A stretch of 64,000 nt of DNA from Bradyrhizobium sp. CCGUVB1N3 (GTDB lineage Bacteria > Pseudomonadota > Alphaproteobacteria > Rhizobiales > Xanthobacteraceae): NCBI RefSeq assembly GCF_024199925.1, contig NZ_JANADR010000001.1:3286001-3350000 (forward strand). The letters are read 5' to 3'. The notes under the pieces are model-generated. The model had not been told where the DNA came from, ran no database searches, and was given only the letters and a program-made list of their open reading frames with translations. Shown here one piece after another: positions 28,116-36,946 of this stretch. The position numbers and the translations under genes were made by a program. Position 1 is the first letter of the stretch. Every line of letters starts with the position of its first letter.

Positions 28116-29720
28116 TCAAGTGTTCAGCCAAACTTCTGCCAGATCCTGACCGAGATTGTGACTGGGCGACATTTTCCAGCCCATCACCACCTTGTGGGTC
28201 GCCACAATGCGGTGCCACCATAGCAGCGGCTGCTGGTAAGCCTGCTCGAACAGCCGCTTTTCGAACGCCCGAATCATCGCCTTGCGCTTTTCGACGTCGC
28301 GCTCGCGCAGATGATCATCATATAGTTTGTCGAGCTCCGGATCGTTCGAGCGCGAGCGGTTTTCCGGCGCACGCGTGACAGACAGATATTTGGCTAACCC
28401 GAGACTGGAATCATCCATGAACAGGTTCGAGAAGTCGATCGCCACCTCGTGGTTGCCGGCGTTCATCGTGGCAAGATAGGGCGCGGTGTCGAACTGCTTG
28501 TGCTCCACTTCGACGCCGACCTGCCGCCATTGGTCGACCAGGAAGATGCCGGCGGGCGTGTAGGGCATGGCGAGGTTGCGGTTGTGCAAGGTGAACTTCA
28601 GGTTCGGCACCCCGGCCTCTGCTAGCAGCTTCTTGGCTTCCTCGCGGGACTTCTTGATGTCCTTCGAAAAACCGGGAAGTTTGACCAGCTCCGACTCCGG
28701 CGTCGCGAACGGCGAACCGGGTCGGATCAGGCCGCCGACCGCGCGAAGCGTTGAGATGCGGGATAGGCCTTGGCTGCCGCCCCAGCGATCGATCGCCATG
28801 CAGAGGGCGCGGCGGACCCGCACGTCGTCGAATGGCTTTTTTTCCACGTTGAAGCAAACGAGGAGATTGAGCGTCCAGCTCGATTCTTCGATCCGAATCT
28901 TGTCACCCATCGCCTGCACCAGCCGGTCGCGCTCGGCTGGCGAAATGCCGCGAAACTCGCCCAGCACCTGCCCGCCCTGCACCGCGTTGAGCATGGCGGC
29001 GGCCTGCAGCGTGAACACACCTTTCCACCCGTCGAGATACGGCAGACCCTGCTTGAAATAGCTCTCGTTCTTCCTGCCGGAGACGTGGCTGCCCCTGACG
29101 TGCTCGACGAAGATGAACGGGCCGGTGCCGTTGATCCTGGTACGTGGGCCTGCCGGATTTTCGGCAAGGTCTTTCGCCGAATAGATGATGTTCCAAGGCG
29201 ATGCGAAATGTTCGAGCATCGACGCGTTGAGGTTCTTCATCTTGAAAATGACCGTGGTCGGGTCGGGCGTCTCAATCGTGCCGATGTCGTCGAACGTGGC
29301 CTTGCGGGTGGACACGACGCCCTGCGGCGGGTTGCGCAGCCGCTCGTAGGTTGCCCTCACATCGGCCGAGGTGAGCGGCGTGCCGTCGTGGAATTTCAGG
29401 CTGGGGCGGAGCTTGAAGGTGTAGCTCGTCAGGTCCTCTGCGACCGTCCAGGATTGCGCCAGATCGCCCTCGACCTCCGGAAACTTGGACAGGTTGAAGC
29501 GCAGAAGCGTGGAGTAAAACGGCGCCGCGAAATGCAGCGTTGCATAGGTATCGCTCCCATGCGGATCGTAGTGCGGCGTCTCAGCGCTAATCGCGAATGT
29601 AAGCGTGCCGCCGCGTTTGGGTGTCTGCGCTCGAGCCTGCACGGTAGCGAAGTTTAACCCGCCCATGCCGAGGGCGAGCGCGCCACTCACGTGCCTTAGC
29701 ACGGCGCGTCTTGTTTCCAT
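28116..29720 (-). CDS. Family-5 (peptide-type) extracellular solute-binding protein
   Basis: 534 residues, export signal METRRAVLRHVSGALALGMG with AQA-like cleavage, then SBP_bac_5 blocks: LTFAISAETPHYDPHGSD, LAQSWTVAEDLTSYTFKLRP, KFHDGTPLTSADV, and VRRALCMAIDR. It binds peptides or other solutes imported by DppB/C-type permeases. Placed after the ATPase gene in the operon, which is unusual but not rare. Confidence 0.84.
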   Translation of the reverse strand: METRRAVLRHVSGALALGMGGLNFATVQARAQTPKRGGTLTFAISAETPHYDPHGSDTYATLHFAAPFYSTLLRFNLSKFPEVEGDLAQSWTVAEDLTSYTFKLRPSLKFHDGTPLTSADVRATYERLRNPPQGVVSTRKATFDDIGTIETPDPTTVIFKMKNLNASMLEHFASPWNIIYSAKDLAENPAGPRTRINGTGPFIFVEHVRGSHVSGRKNESYFKQGLPYLDGWKGVFTLQAAAMLNAVQGGQVLGEFRGISPAERDRLVQAMGDKIRIEESSWTLNLLVCFNVEKKPFDDVRVRRALCMAIDRWGGSQGLSRISTLRAVGGLIRPGSPFATPESELVKLPGFSKDIKKSREEAKKLLAEAGVPNLKFTLHNRNLAMPYTPAGIFLVDQWRQVGVEVEHKQFDTAPYLATMNAGNHEVAIDFSNLFMDDSSLGLAKYLSVTRAPENRSRSNDPELDKLYDDHLRERDVEKRKAMIRAFEKRLFEQAYQQPLLWWHRIVATHKVVMGWKMSPSHNLGQDLAEVWLNT

Positions 29721-29753
29721 GGCATTTCCTCGTGTGCTATCGCCCTCCCGTCG

Positions 29754-31793
29754 TCAGATTTTGATGCAGGCAGCATAATGTCCCGGCCGTTTCTCCTCCA
29801 GTGGCGGAATCGTCGCACAGCATTCTGCGCTGGCAAACGGACAACGGGTATTGAAGACGCATCCAGTCGGCGGCGTGAGATGGCTGGGCAACTCGCCTTG
29901 GATGAGACGCGGTGCGCGCGCCTTCTCGACTGTCGGGTCGGGGATCGGGGCGGCGTCGAGCAGAGCTTTGGTATATGGGTGCAATGGGTTGCGATAGAGT
30001 TCATCGCGATCTGCTATTTCCACCACCCGACCGAAATACATGACCACCACGCGCATCGAGATGTGGCGGACTACGGCGAGGTCGTGCGCGATGAAGAGAT
30101 AGGCTAACCCCAATCGGTGCTGCAGATCCTCGAGCAGATTGATGATCTGGCCTTGGATTGACACGTCGAGCGCGGACACCGCCTCGTCGCAGACGATGAA
30201 CGACGGCTCCATGGCGAGCGCGCGCGCGATACCGACGCGCTGGCGCTGGCCGCCGGAAAGCTGGTGCGGATATCGCTCCGCGAGCTCCGGGCGCAGGCCG
30301 ACTTGGCCGAGCAATTCTCCGACGCGCGCATCCGCTGCTTTGCGGTCGGGAACGAGCTTGTAGACGTGCACCGGCTCACCAACGATCTGGCCGACCGTCA
30401 TGCGTGGATTGAGCGACGCGTAGGGATCCTGGAAGATGACCTGGATTTTGCGTCGAATTGTCTGCAGCTCGGCTGGCGAAGCGGTAACAACATTTATGCC
30501 GTCGAACGTGATTTCTCCAGCGGTTGGTTGTTCGAGCCGCAGGATCAGTCGGCCGACGGTGGTCTTGCCGCAGCCGGATTCGCCGACCAGGCCCACGGTC
30601 TCCCCGGGATAGATCGAAAAGCTCACGCCCTCGACTGCGCACACGACCACGGCTTTGCGTCCGAATCTGGCGCGCACCGGGAAATGCTTGGTCAAGCCCC
30701 GCACCGACAGGAGCGGCTCGGCACCTTGCGTCGCCGTCCGCCGCCCGGCGGCGCGGCTCGCCTCCCACACAATCGTTCCGGAGGCTATCTCTTCATGGCG
30801 ATGGCAGCGCGATAGTCCACCGGTGTCTGTCGACGCGAGCACCGGCTCGTGCGCGCAAATTTCAATGCGGAAAGGGCAGCGCGGCGCAAAGCGGCAGCCG
30901 GGCGGTGCGCTGGTGAGATTCGGAACCAGACCTTCGATTGTTTCGAGGTTCGCTCCTCGCGCGCGATCGAGCCGCGGCACCGAGCGCAACAGGCCCATTG
31001 TATACGGGTGGCGCGGGCGATGGAATATCGCCTCGGCCGAGCCCTGCTCTACCAGACGCGCAGCGTACATCACGATGACGCGATCGGCGTAGCGCGCAAC
31101 CACGCCCAAATTGTGTGTGATGATAACAAGCGCAATGTTGAGCGTGCGCGACAGATCTTTCATCAGCTCGAGGATCTGCGCCTGAATGGTCACGTCCAGC
31201 GCGGTGGTCGGCTCGTCCGCAATGATCAGCTTGGGATTGCAGGCAAGCCCGATCGCGATCATGACACGTTGGCGCATGCCGCCTGAGAATTGGTGCGGGT
31301 ATTGATCAAGTCGTCCTTCGGCGTCGGGGATGCCGACGAGCCGAAGCAGCTCGATGGCGCGGGCGCGCGCCTGTTCCCCGTTCATGTCAAGGTGGATGGT
31401 CAGCGGTTCGGTGATCTGCAGCCCGATGGTGAGCAGCGGATTAAGCGACGTCATCGGCTCCTGGAAGATTATCGAAATGTCGCGCCCACGGATTGCGCGC
31501 ATCTGCTCCTCGTCGAGCTCGAGCAGATTGCGGCCATTGAATAAGATGCGGCCCTGTGGGATGCGGCCGGTGTGTCGCGGCAGGAGGCGCATGATCGAGA
31601 GCGCCGAGACCGATTTGCCCGACCCCGATTCCCCGACGATGGCGACGACTTCGCCGCGCCCCACACTGAAACTTAGCCCCTCGACCGCCCGCACCACCCC
31701 GCGCGAGGTGAGAAAATGGACATGCAAATCTTCCACCTCAAGCAGCGGGCCCGCGTGCTGGGGCTGCAGTTCAGGTTGAAGCGGCTCCCTCAT
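29754..31793 (-). CDS. Fused DppD-DppF type ABC ATPase (two nucleotide-binding domains)
   Basis: 679 residues. Domain 1 (residues ~15-270): Walker A GESGSGKS, signature [12 protein letters not shown], Walker [13 protein letters not shown], then an oligopeptide-type C-terminal zone with a Cys pattern ([15 protein letters not shown]). Domain 2 (~355-620): [36 protein letters not shown], and a second Cys-containing tail ([15 protein letters not shown]). It serves as both ATPase subunits of the transporter. First gene of the operon. Confidence 0.85.
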   Translation of the reverse strand: MREPLQPELQPQHAGPLLEVEDLHVHFLTSRGVVRAVEGLSFSVGRGEVVAIVGESGSGKSVSALSIMRLLPRHTGRIPQGRILFNGRNLLELDEEQMRAIRGRDISIIFQEPMTSLNPLLTIGLQITEPLTIHLDMNGEQARARAIELLRLVGIPDAEGRLDQYPHQFSGGMRQRVMIAIGLACNPKLIIADEPTTALDVTIQAQILELMKDLSRTLNIALVIITHNLGVVARYADRVIVMYAARLVEQGSAEAIFHRPRHPYTMGLLRSVPRLDRARGANLETIEGLVPNLTSAPPGCRFAPRCPFRIEICAHEPVLASTDTGGLSRCHRHEEIASGTIVWEASRAAGRRTATQGAEPLLSVRGLTKHFPVRARFGRKAVVVCAVEGVSFSIYPGETVGLVGESGCGKTTVGRLILRLEQPTAGEITFDGINVVTASPAELQTIRRKIQVIFQDPYASLNPRMTVGQIVGEPVHVYKLVPDRKAADARVGELLGQVGLRPELAERYPHQLSGGQRQRVGIARALAMEPSFIVCDEAVSALDVSIQGQIINLLEDLQHRLGLAYLFIAHDLAVVRHISMRVVVMYFGRVVEIADRDELYRNPLHPYTKALLDAAPIPDPTVEKARAPRLIQGELPSHLTPPTGCVFNTRCPFASAECCATIPPLEEKRPGHYAACIKI

Positions 31794-31910
31794 CCTGGAC
31801 TCGATGAGGATTAGGGGTTTCGGTCTTCAAGCAGAACAAAATATACCCTAATTGGCGGACAGAGGTGCTCTCAATTTCTGGGATGAACGGCGGCTTGGTC
31901 AGGATGGACG

Positions 31911-32315
31911 CTAAGTTGGGCGATCGCCCGGCGCGAAGAGGTCGCGCCCGTGAAAACTGGCCGAGAGGCGATCCGGCTTCCAGTCGATGTCCCAGCTGCG
32001 CGTCTCTCGGGCACGGCGCCGGACCAGCTCGAACAAGCCGTTGCCGGGACCGATGTACCATCGGCCGTCGGCCTCGAGAAAAATGGACGGCCGCGGCCCG
32101 CCGACGCCGGGATCGACGACGCAGAGAAAGACGGTTCCCGCCGGAAACCATGCGGCATAAACCGCCAACAGATACGCTGATGCCTTAGGATTGCCGACCG
32201 GAGCATCGGCAAAGAGATCGATAATGGGTATGCCCGGCGCCATCTGGTGCAGCACCGCCTTCATCTGACCAGTATACGGGCCGTGCAACCCAAAATCTGT
32301 GAACAGCGCAATCAT
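31911..32315 (-). pseudogene. First ~130 codons of a DUF62 SAM hydroxide adenosyltransferase gene
   Basis: From ATG 32315: MIALFTDFGLHGPYTGQMKA, IIDLFADAPVGNPKASAYLL, TVFLCVVDPGVGGPRPSIF, ADGRWYIGPGNGLFELV and ASFHGRDLFAP, the conserved N-terminal domain of DUF62 enzymes, which split S-adenosylmethionine to adenosine and methionine using water (or halide in chlorinases/fluorinases). The frame then diverges and stops at 31911. The DNPGxG-like box reads VVDPGVGG. The matching C-terminus is at 15803-15904 on the same strand. Confidence 0.7.
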
Positions 32316-32832
32316 GTTGTCAGCTTACCCAAATGCGCCGGCGCCTTGCAGCGATCCCGCGTTTCCAATGGCAACTGTTGGGACCTTTGGCCAATAGCTG
32401 CGACGCAGCATATCGTCCGCACCTGAAGCTAGGTCTCCCCTCTCCGCCCGCGGTGCCGCGTTCCGTGGACTTGCGCGCTGAAGCGCGCTTATGGCCGTCG
32501 GCGAGTGGAAAACGCGATCGACCCAGAACTCACGGTCGCGCCCATTTCTGACGTCGCGCCTTCGCACGTCAGAAAATTACATACTCCCGCAGAGGTCAAT
32601 TACCCAAGTTCTTTCGGGCGGTTGCCGTGGCGCCCGCGCGGGCGGGGCCGTGCCGCCGTCCGGAGCGAGTTCATCCTGAAGAGGCTCTCTGGAACTCTCC
32701 CGAAACCCCATCCGGGCATAGAGTCCCGCGACACTTCAACCCGACCCAGCGCTTGCCCGACGGCGGGCTGCGCCATACGTTTCTTCCGAAGGGCCGTCCT
32801 TCACGGCCTCGTGCAGCGATCAGAAACAGGCC
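32316..32832. other. No gene recognised
   Basis: 517 bp between the DUF62 start and the Mth938-like gene. A minus frame (32325-32567) and a plus frame (32505-32873) show no domain and lack start signals. Confidence 0.35.
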
Positions 32833-33189
32833 ATGGAGATCGATCGCACCACGTTCGGCACCATCACGATTGACGGAAAAACCTATGAGCACGACGTGAT
32901 CATTCGTCTCTCCGGCGAGGTGGTGAAGCGAAAGAAGAAGCTATCGAAGAAGTCGTACGGCACCTCTCATGTGCTCTCGAAGGACGAAGCGAAGTTCGTC
33001 TTTGAGAACGGATGCGAGCAGCTAATTCTCGGCTCGGGCCAGTTGGGCAATGTGCATCTATCGCCGGAAGCTGAGGCGTATTTCGTGAAAAGGGGCTGCA
33101 AGGTGCTGTTGCAGCCGACCCCTGAAGCGATCCGTACGTTCAATAGGTCGCATGCAAAAAAGATAGGGCTTTTTCACGTGACGTGCTGA
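32833..33189 (+). CDS. Mth938-like (NDUFAF3/DUF498-related) domain protein
   Basis: 118 residues, beginning FGTITIDGKTYEHDVIIR and continuing LILGSGQLGNVHLSPEAEAY and ALLQPTPEAI-like sequence, the single-domain fold of Mth938 and NDUFAF3-related proteins. In eukaryotes the relative assists complex I assembly; the bacterial role of short members is not established. ATG 32833 lacks a strong ribosome site. No operon partner. Confidence 0.75.
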   Translation: MEIDRTTFGTITIDGKTYEHDVIIRLSGEVVKRKKKLSKKSYGTSHVLSKDEAKFVFENGCEQLILGSGQLGNVHLSPEAEAYFVKRGCKVLLQPTPEAIRTFNRSHAKKIGLFHVTC

Positions 33190-33328
33190 ATCAGGCAGGT
33201 GCCAGCTGCCACTACGCTGCGGGCGATGATCGCCCCGTAGAGGTCGAGGGAATCCTCGACGAGACGCCCTATACCCCGCGAGGACCAGGGCGGCGGGCGC
33301 CGCCATCCCAACAACGAGGAGGCAACCA

Positions 33329-33787
33329 ATGCAGCTTAGCTCAAATGCCTTTTCTGGCGGCTCAGCGATCCCGCACCGTTTCACCTGCGATGGAGAAGAC
33401 CTCTCCCCACCGTTGGACTGGCAGGCCGCACCTGAAATGACCGCCAGCTTCGTCCTCCTTTGTGACGACCCTGATGCGCCCTCAGGCACGTGGCACCATT
33501 GGGCCGTTTACGACATTGACGCTGCACAAACAGCACTTGCCGAGGGCGCCAGCCACCGCAGTGGCGCTGTACAATTCAAGCAGGCGATCAACGACTTCCA
33601 CCGGGTGGGCTACGGCGGCCCCTGCCCGCCCCGCGGTCACGGACGTCACCGCTATCATTTTCGTTTGCTGGCGTTGTCGGTCGACCACCTGTCGCTCGGC
33701 ACGAAGCCCTCCTGCCGCGAGGTCGAGCGAGAAGCACGCCGGCATCTTATCGCCGAAGCGACCCTCGTCGGGGTCTATCAGCGATAA
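33329..33787 (+). CDS. YbhB/YbcL family Raf-kinase-inhibitor-like (PEBP) protein
   Basis: 152 residues with the two PEBP signatures: CDDPDAPSGTWHHWAVYDI and GGPCPPRGHGRHRYHFRLLAL, which form the anion-binding pocket; HRFTCDGEDLSPPLDW is the typical N-terminus. No signal peptide, so probably cytoplasmic. Start ATG follows GGAGGC. Biological role in bacteria is largely unknown. Confidence 0.85.
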   Translation: MQLSSNAFSGGSAIPHRFTCDGEDLSPPLDWQAAPEMTASFVLLCDDPDAPSGTWHHWAVYDIDAAQTALAEGASHRSGAVQFKQAINDFHRVGYGGPCPPRGHGRHRYHFRLLALSVDHLSLGTKPSCREVEREARRHLIAEATLVGVYQR

Positions 33788-34041
33788 CCTTTCACCTGAC
33801 TACCCGACGCAGGTGATCAGGCGACTGAGCAAGAGCATGTCCAATCGCGCCGATTTCGACAAGACGGGTCCGCCGGGGATCAATTCGTCCCAAAAGCGCC
33901 AAAGGCGGAAGTGCAGATTGCTTTGACCCCAATCGAAGCAGGGCTCCAACGGCTATCGCATCGCTGCATCAGTCTGCTGCTCGTCGAAGAACGCGCTCGG
34001 CGCCGAAAAAAGGGGCGCAAGTTGCAGGACGACGAACTCGT

Positions 34042-34392
34042 TCACGCCGTGGCCGTCCGAGCGAATATGCGGTCAATCTTGGTGGCCAAGATGAAGTCGT
34101 TCTCATGCAGTCCCTTGATCTTCTTGGTCTGCAGAGAGACCGTCGCATTGCCCCAACCGAAGCTGATATTCGGATGATGGCCTTCGGCTTCCGCGAGTTC
34201 ACCAATCTCCTGAACAAAGGTAAGCGCCTCGCGGAAATTGCGAAACCGGAAGCTCCGCTCGATGCGGTGAGCTTCCTCCGCCAGTTGCCAGTCCAGGGCC
34301 TGTGCGTGAAAGAGCTCAGCTTGCTCGCGCGTGAGTGGGGGTATTCCCCCGCGGCAGGGAGTACAGGTTTTGCTGGAAAGAGCTTCGGTCAT
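34042..34392 (-). CDS. 4a-hydroxytetrahydrobiopterin dehydratase (pterin-4a-carbinolamine dehydratase)
   Basis: 116 residues from ATG 34392 with GAGGGG upstream. The catalytic motif EGHHPNISFGWGNATVSLQT and the tail GLHENDFILATKID are diagnostic for the PCD/DCoH family, which regenerates the pterin cofactor of aromatic amino acid hydroxylases (usually phhB when next to phhA). No hydroxylase gene is nearby. It lies just downstream of fdxA on the same strand. Confidence 0.85.
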   Translation of the reverse strand: MTEALSSKTCTPCRGGIPPLTREQAELFHAQALDWQLAEEAHRIERSFRFRNFREALTFVQEIGELAEAEGHHPNISFGWGNATVSLQTKKIKGLHENDFILATKIDRIFARTATA

Positions 34393-34476
34393 GTTGCTTG
34401 CCCCTCGTGTCAACCTTCGCCCGCATAAGGCTCGCAAACTGCGAAGGTGAATGTTGCGGCACGGGCGCTGTCCGCC

Positions 34477-34812
34477 TCAATCTCCCGAGCCGGGATTTGG
34501 TGAGAAGTGTTGGAGTTTGTCCGGCTTCCCCTCCCACTCCTTAGAGTCAGACGGGGGCGCTTTTTTGACCATAATATTTGGCCAGATTTTCGCGTATTCC
34601 GCATTCAGCGACAGCCATTTCTCTAGCCCCGGCTCGGTGTCGGGCCTGATCGCGTCGACCGGGCATTCCGGCACGCAGACCCCGCAGTCGATGCATTCGT
34701 CCGGGTGGATGACGAGCATGTTCTCGCCCTCGTAGAAGCAGTCCACGGGGCACACTTCGACGCAGTCCATGATTTTGCAGCGAATACAGCTCTCGTTGAC
34801 GACGAAGGTCAA
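34477..34812 (-). CDS. fdxA: 7Fe ferredoxin (FdxA)
   Basis: 111 residues. N-terminal cluster region has the 3Fe/4Fe ligand pattern C9-x2-C12-x4-C17 with C21, C25, then C40-x2-C43-x2-C46-x3-CP at C50, as in Azotobacter-type 7Fe ferredoxins; the remaining ~50 residues form the usual C-terminal extension ([19 protein letters not shown]). The start codon at the expected position is TTG (34812), with AAAGGGC upstream, rather than ATG. Soluble one-electron carrier. The Cys-rich MarR-type gene follows at 34851 on the same strand, upstream of it. Confidence 0.88.
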   Translation of the reverse strand: MTFVVNESCIRCKIMDCVEVCPVDCFYEGENMLVIHPDECIDCGVCVPECPVDAIRPDTEPGLEKWLSLNAEYAKIWPNIMVKKAPPSDSKEWEGKPDKLQHFSPNPGSGD

Positions 34813-34850
34813 TTAAGCGCCCTTTCAACAGATTGCAGTGGTGAACTCAT

Positions 34851-35456
34851 TCATGGTGTCGTCCGTCCGTCCTCGCGGTGCTCGTTTATTGGTTGAAAAT
34901 GGACGCACAGAAGACCTACGTCCTCTGGCTGAATCGGAACACCCAGAAGCAGGCATTCAGTGGCCGAGGAGCCCGTGCTCGCCAGGTTGTCGCACATCTC
35001 TCTGCCGAAGTGCGTGCAGTCCTGGCAAACACCGATCCGCCGATGCGCCCCACCCGTAGCTAGAGTGGACAGCACTTGGTGCAGGGCGCGACGCATCGCA
35101 GTTCGCTCTGTCGCGTCGAGCGAATCCACGGCGCGCACCAGAACCTCGAACGGATCGCGTGCAAGCGCTTTTTTGCCCTTGCTCGTCAGTCGCAGACTGA
35201 CGCTTCGCCGGTCCGTCTTGAATGGCTGTCGGACCAAGTACCCACCCGCTTCAAGCGCCTTAATGGCTTGTGTTGCAGTGCCGCGGGTTGTCGCTTGAAA
35301 TTCTGCGAATGCCGACGGGGTCCGCGAGAACGGGTTGGCACGGGCGAAGAAGCGGAGCGCCATCCATTGGGCCGGACTGAGTTCACCGTCATAGCCCTCA
35401 GCTTGTACGAGCCGTCCCACCTGCAGCAGGAGCTCTGCCGTTTCGCGCGCTGACAT
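34851..35456 (-). CDS. MarR-type transcriptional regulator with a Cys-rich C-terminus
   Basis: 201 residues. Winged helix-turn-helix at ~25-105 (LSPAQWMALRFFARANPF; RGTATQAIKALEAGGYLVRQPFKTDRRSVSLRLTSKGKK). After residue 140 there is an extra domain with C144-x2-C147-x7-C155-x12-C168-x15-C184, a spacing suitable for an Fe-S cluster or metal site; ordinary MarR proteins lack it. Start ATG 35456 with GAGG. It reads away from rpoH across a region with two GTTTCGAAA palindromes and lies upstream of fdxA on the same strand. Redox or iron sensing is inferred. Confidence 0.7.
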   Translation of the reverse strand: MSARETAELLLQVGRLVQAEGYDGELSPAQWMALRFFARANPFSRTPSAFAEFQATTRGTATQAIKALEAGGYLVRQPFKTDRRSVSLRLTSKGKKALARDPFEVLVRAVDSLDATERTAMRRALHQVLSTLATGGAHRRIGVCQDCTHFGREMCDNLASTGSSATECLLLGVPIQPEDVGLLCVHFQPINEHREDGRTTP

Positions 35457-35474
35457 GACTGCCTCTTTGCAAAT

Positions 35475-35535
35475 ATAATAGTGTTTCGAAATTAACTTGA
35501 CAACCGATTGGATGCAGATAATTTTGTTTCGAAAC
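35475..35535. promoter_or_regulatory. Divergent promoters with two GTTTCGAAA(C/T) operators
   Basis: Minus strand: TTGTCA (35503-35498), 17 bp, TATTAT (35480-35475) driving the MarR-type gene. Plus strand: TTGACA (35497-35502), 16 bp, TAATTT (35519-35524) driving rpoH. The -35 boxes overlap. GTTTCGAAAT (35483-35492) sits in the minus-strand spacer and the perfect palindrome GTTTCGAAAC (35526-35535) just past the plus -10; centres are 43 bp apart, about four helix turns. Likely autoregulator binding sites. Confidence 0.55.
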
Positions 35536-35553
35536 TAGTTTGAGGGCTTGATC

Positions 35554-36454
35554 ATGGCCCGCAACGCGCCCCTGCCGATCCTTACGGCCGACCCCGGCCT
35601 CACCCATTATCTTGAGGAAATTCGGCGGTTCCCGATGTTGGAGCGCCAGGAAGAATACCTACTAGCCAAGCGCTGGCGCGAGCACGGCGATCGCGACGCA
35701 GCGCACGAACTCATCGCCAGCCATCTGCGGCTCGTGACCAAGATCGCCAGGGACTATCGCGGCTACGGCCTGCCGATCTCTGAGGCGATCTCCGAGGGCA
35801 ATGTCGGCCTGATGCAGGCCGTCGAGCGCTTCGAGCCGGAGAAGGGCTTCCGGTTCGCAACCTACGCCGCGTGGTGGATCAAGGCAGCGATCCAGGAATA
35901 CATCCTGCGCTCGTGGTCGCTGGTAAAGATGGGCACCTCGGCCAACCAGAAGAAGGTGTTCTTCAACCTGCGCAAGGCACCAGAGCAAAATCTCCATCCT
36001 CGACTGTGGCGATATGCGGCAGGACCAGGTGAAGATCATTGCCCGGAGGATCGGCGTCACCGAAACGGACGTGATTTACATGAACCGGCGGCTCCGCGGC
36101 GACGCCTCGCTCAACGCCGCGATCCACGAGGACGGCGAGTCCGGCGAGTGGCAGGACTGGCTGCTGGACGAATCCCCGGACCAGGAGACGACGCTCGCCG
36201 CGAGCGAGGAGTTCGATAACCGCCGCAAGACGCTGTCCCGCGCGCTCACCGTGCTCAACACGCGCGAGCGGCGCATCTTCGAGACACGCCGGCTCGCCGA
36301 GGACCAGATCACGCTCGTGGAACTGGCCGAGGAATTCGGCATCTCGCGCGAGCGCGTGCGCCAGATCGAGGTGGGCGCCTTCGCGAAGGTGCAGAACGCA
36401 GTGAAGCACCGCGTCGCGGCGATAGCGCCCCCCGAGCCGCTGCAGGTGCGTTAG
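35554..36454 (+). pseudogene. rpoH: rpoH-type sigma-32 factor gene with a +1 frameshift
   Basis: The 5' half (ATG 35554, GAGGG upstream) encodes sigma regions 1.2-2.4 (AISEGNVGLMQAVERFEPEK, FATYAAWWIKAAIQEYILRS) and the RpoH box QKKVFFNLRK. One extra base at 35977-35984 then shifts the frame; the rest (SKI, DMRQDQVKIIARRIGVTETD, SGEWQDWLLDE, and region 4.2 ELAEEFGISRERVRQIEVGA) is in the next frame to 36454. With the base removed a full ~300-residue heat-shock-type sigma factor is read. Bradyrhizobia usually have several rpoH copies, so loss of one is tolerable. A sequencing error cannot be excluded. Confidence 0.8.
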
Positions 36455-36627
36455 CTTCCAACCCTCTCCCGTGGTGGGAGAAACTGACGATGGACGTGTC
36501 GCTATGGGTACGTCTTACGGCAACCGCGCAAGAGGGGCGCCGCTCACCGGGTGCTGATCGGGCCCTCGCTCGACGATCCATCCCCGGCACTTTGCATCAT
36601 CGACCGGGCGCCTAAGCCGCGCCGCAG

Positions 36628-36864
36628 ATGGAAAGTTATCCGACGTTTCATAATGAAGTCGGGGTGCCGATCGTGCGCATTGGTTGCCGCGAGTTCAAGT
36701 GCATTGGGGATAGACCGCCGCAAGATCACCCACACATCTACCTCAAGATGGGCGATGCCAGTGAGATCGTCTGCCCCTATTGCTCTACCCTATTCCGCTT
36801 CGATCCGAGCTTGGGCGCACACGAAGCTGACCCGGCAGATTGTGCTTACGGTGATACGGACTGA
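36628..36864 (+). CDS. Small CHCC-type zinc-finger domain protein
   Basis: 78 residues. CREFKCIGDRPPQDHPHIYL followed by VCPYCSTLF gives the C-x(n)-H-x(n)-C-x2-C arrangement of the zf-CHCC family (related to the NDUFS6 subunit fold), common as a stand-alone short protein in alphaproteobacteria. Zinc binding is inferred from the residues. Ribosome site weak; ATG 36628 chosen because conservation starts there. Confidence 0.7.
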   Translation: MESYPTFHNEVGVPIVRIGCREFKCIGDRPPQDHPHIYLKMGDASEIVCPYCSTLFRFDPSLGAHEADPADCAYGDTD

Positions 36865-36946
36865 GTTGAATTGCGGTAACGCTGCTTCCTTCGTCATGCC
36901 GGCCGCAGCCAACCAGCGCCAGGCGCCATCGTCCCGCAGTTTCGGG

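Noticed and set aside
15905..31910. Composite transposon bounded by two IS copies
   Set aside because: Only the left side has an IS; nothing resembling its inverted repeat occurs near 31.9 kb, and the second copy is at 36.9 kb, beyond the DUF62 fragment.
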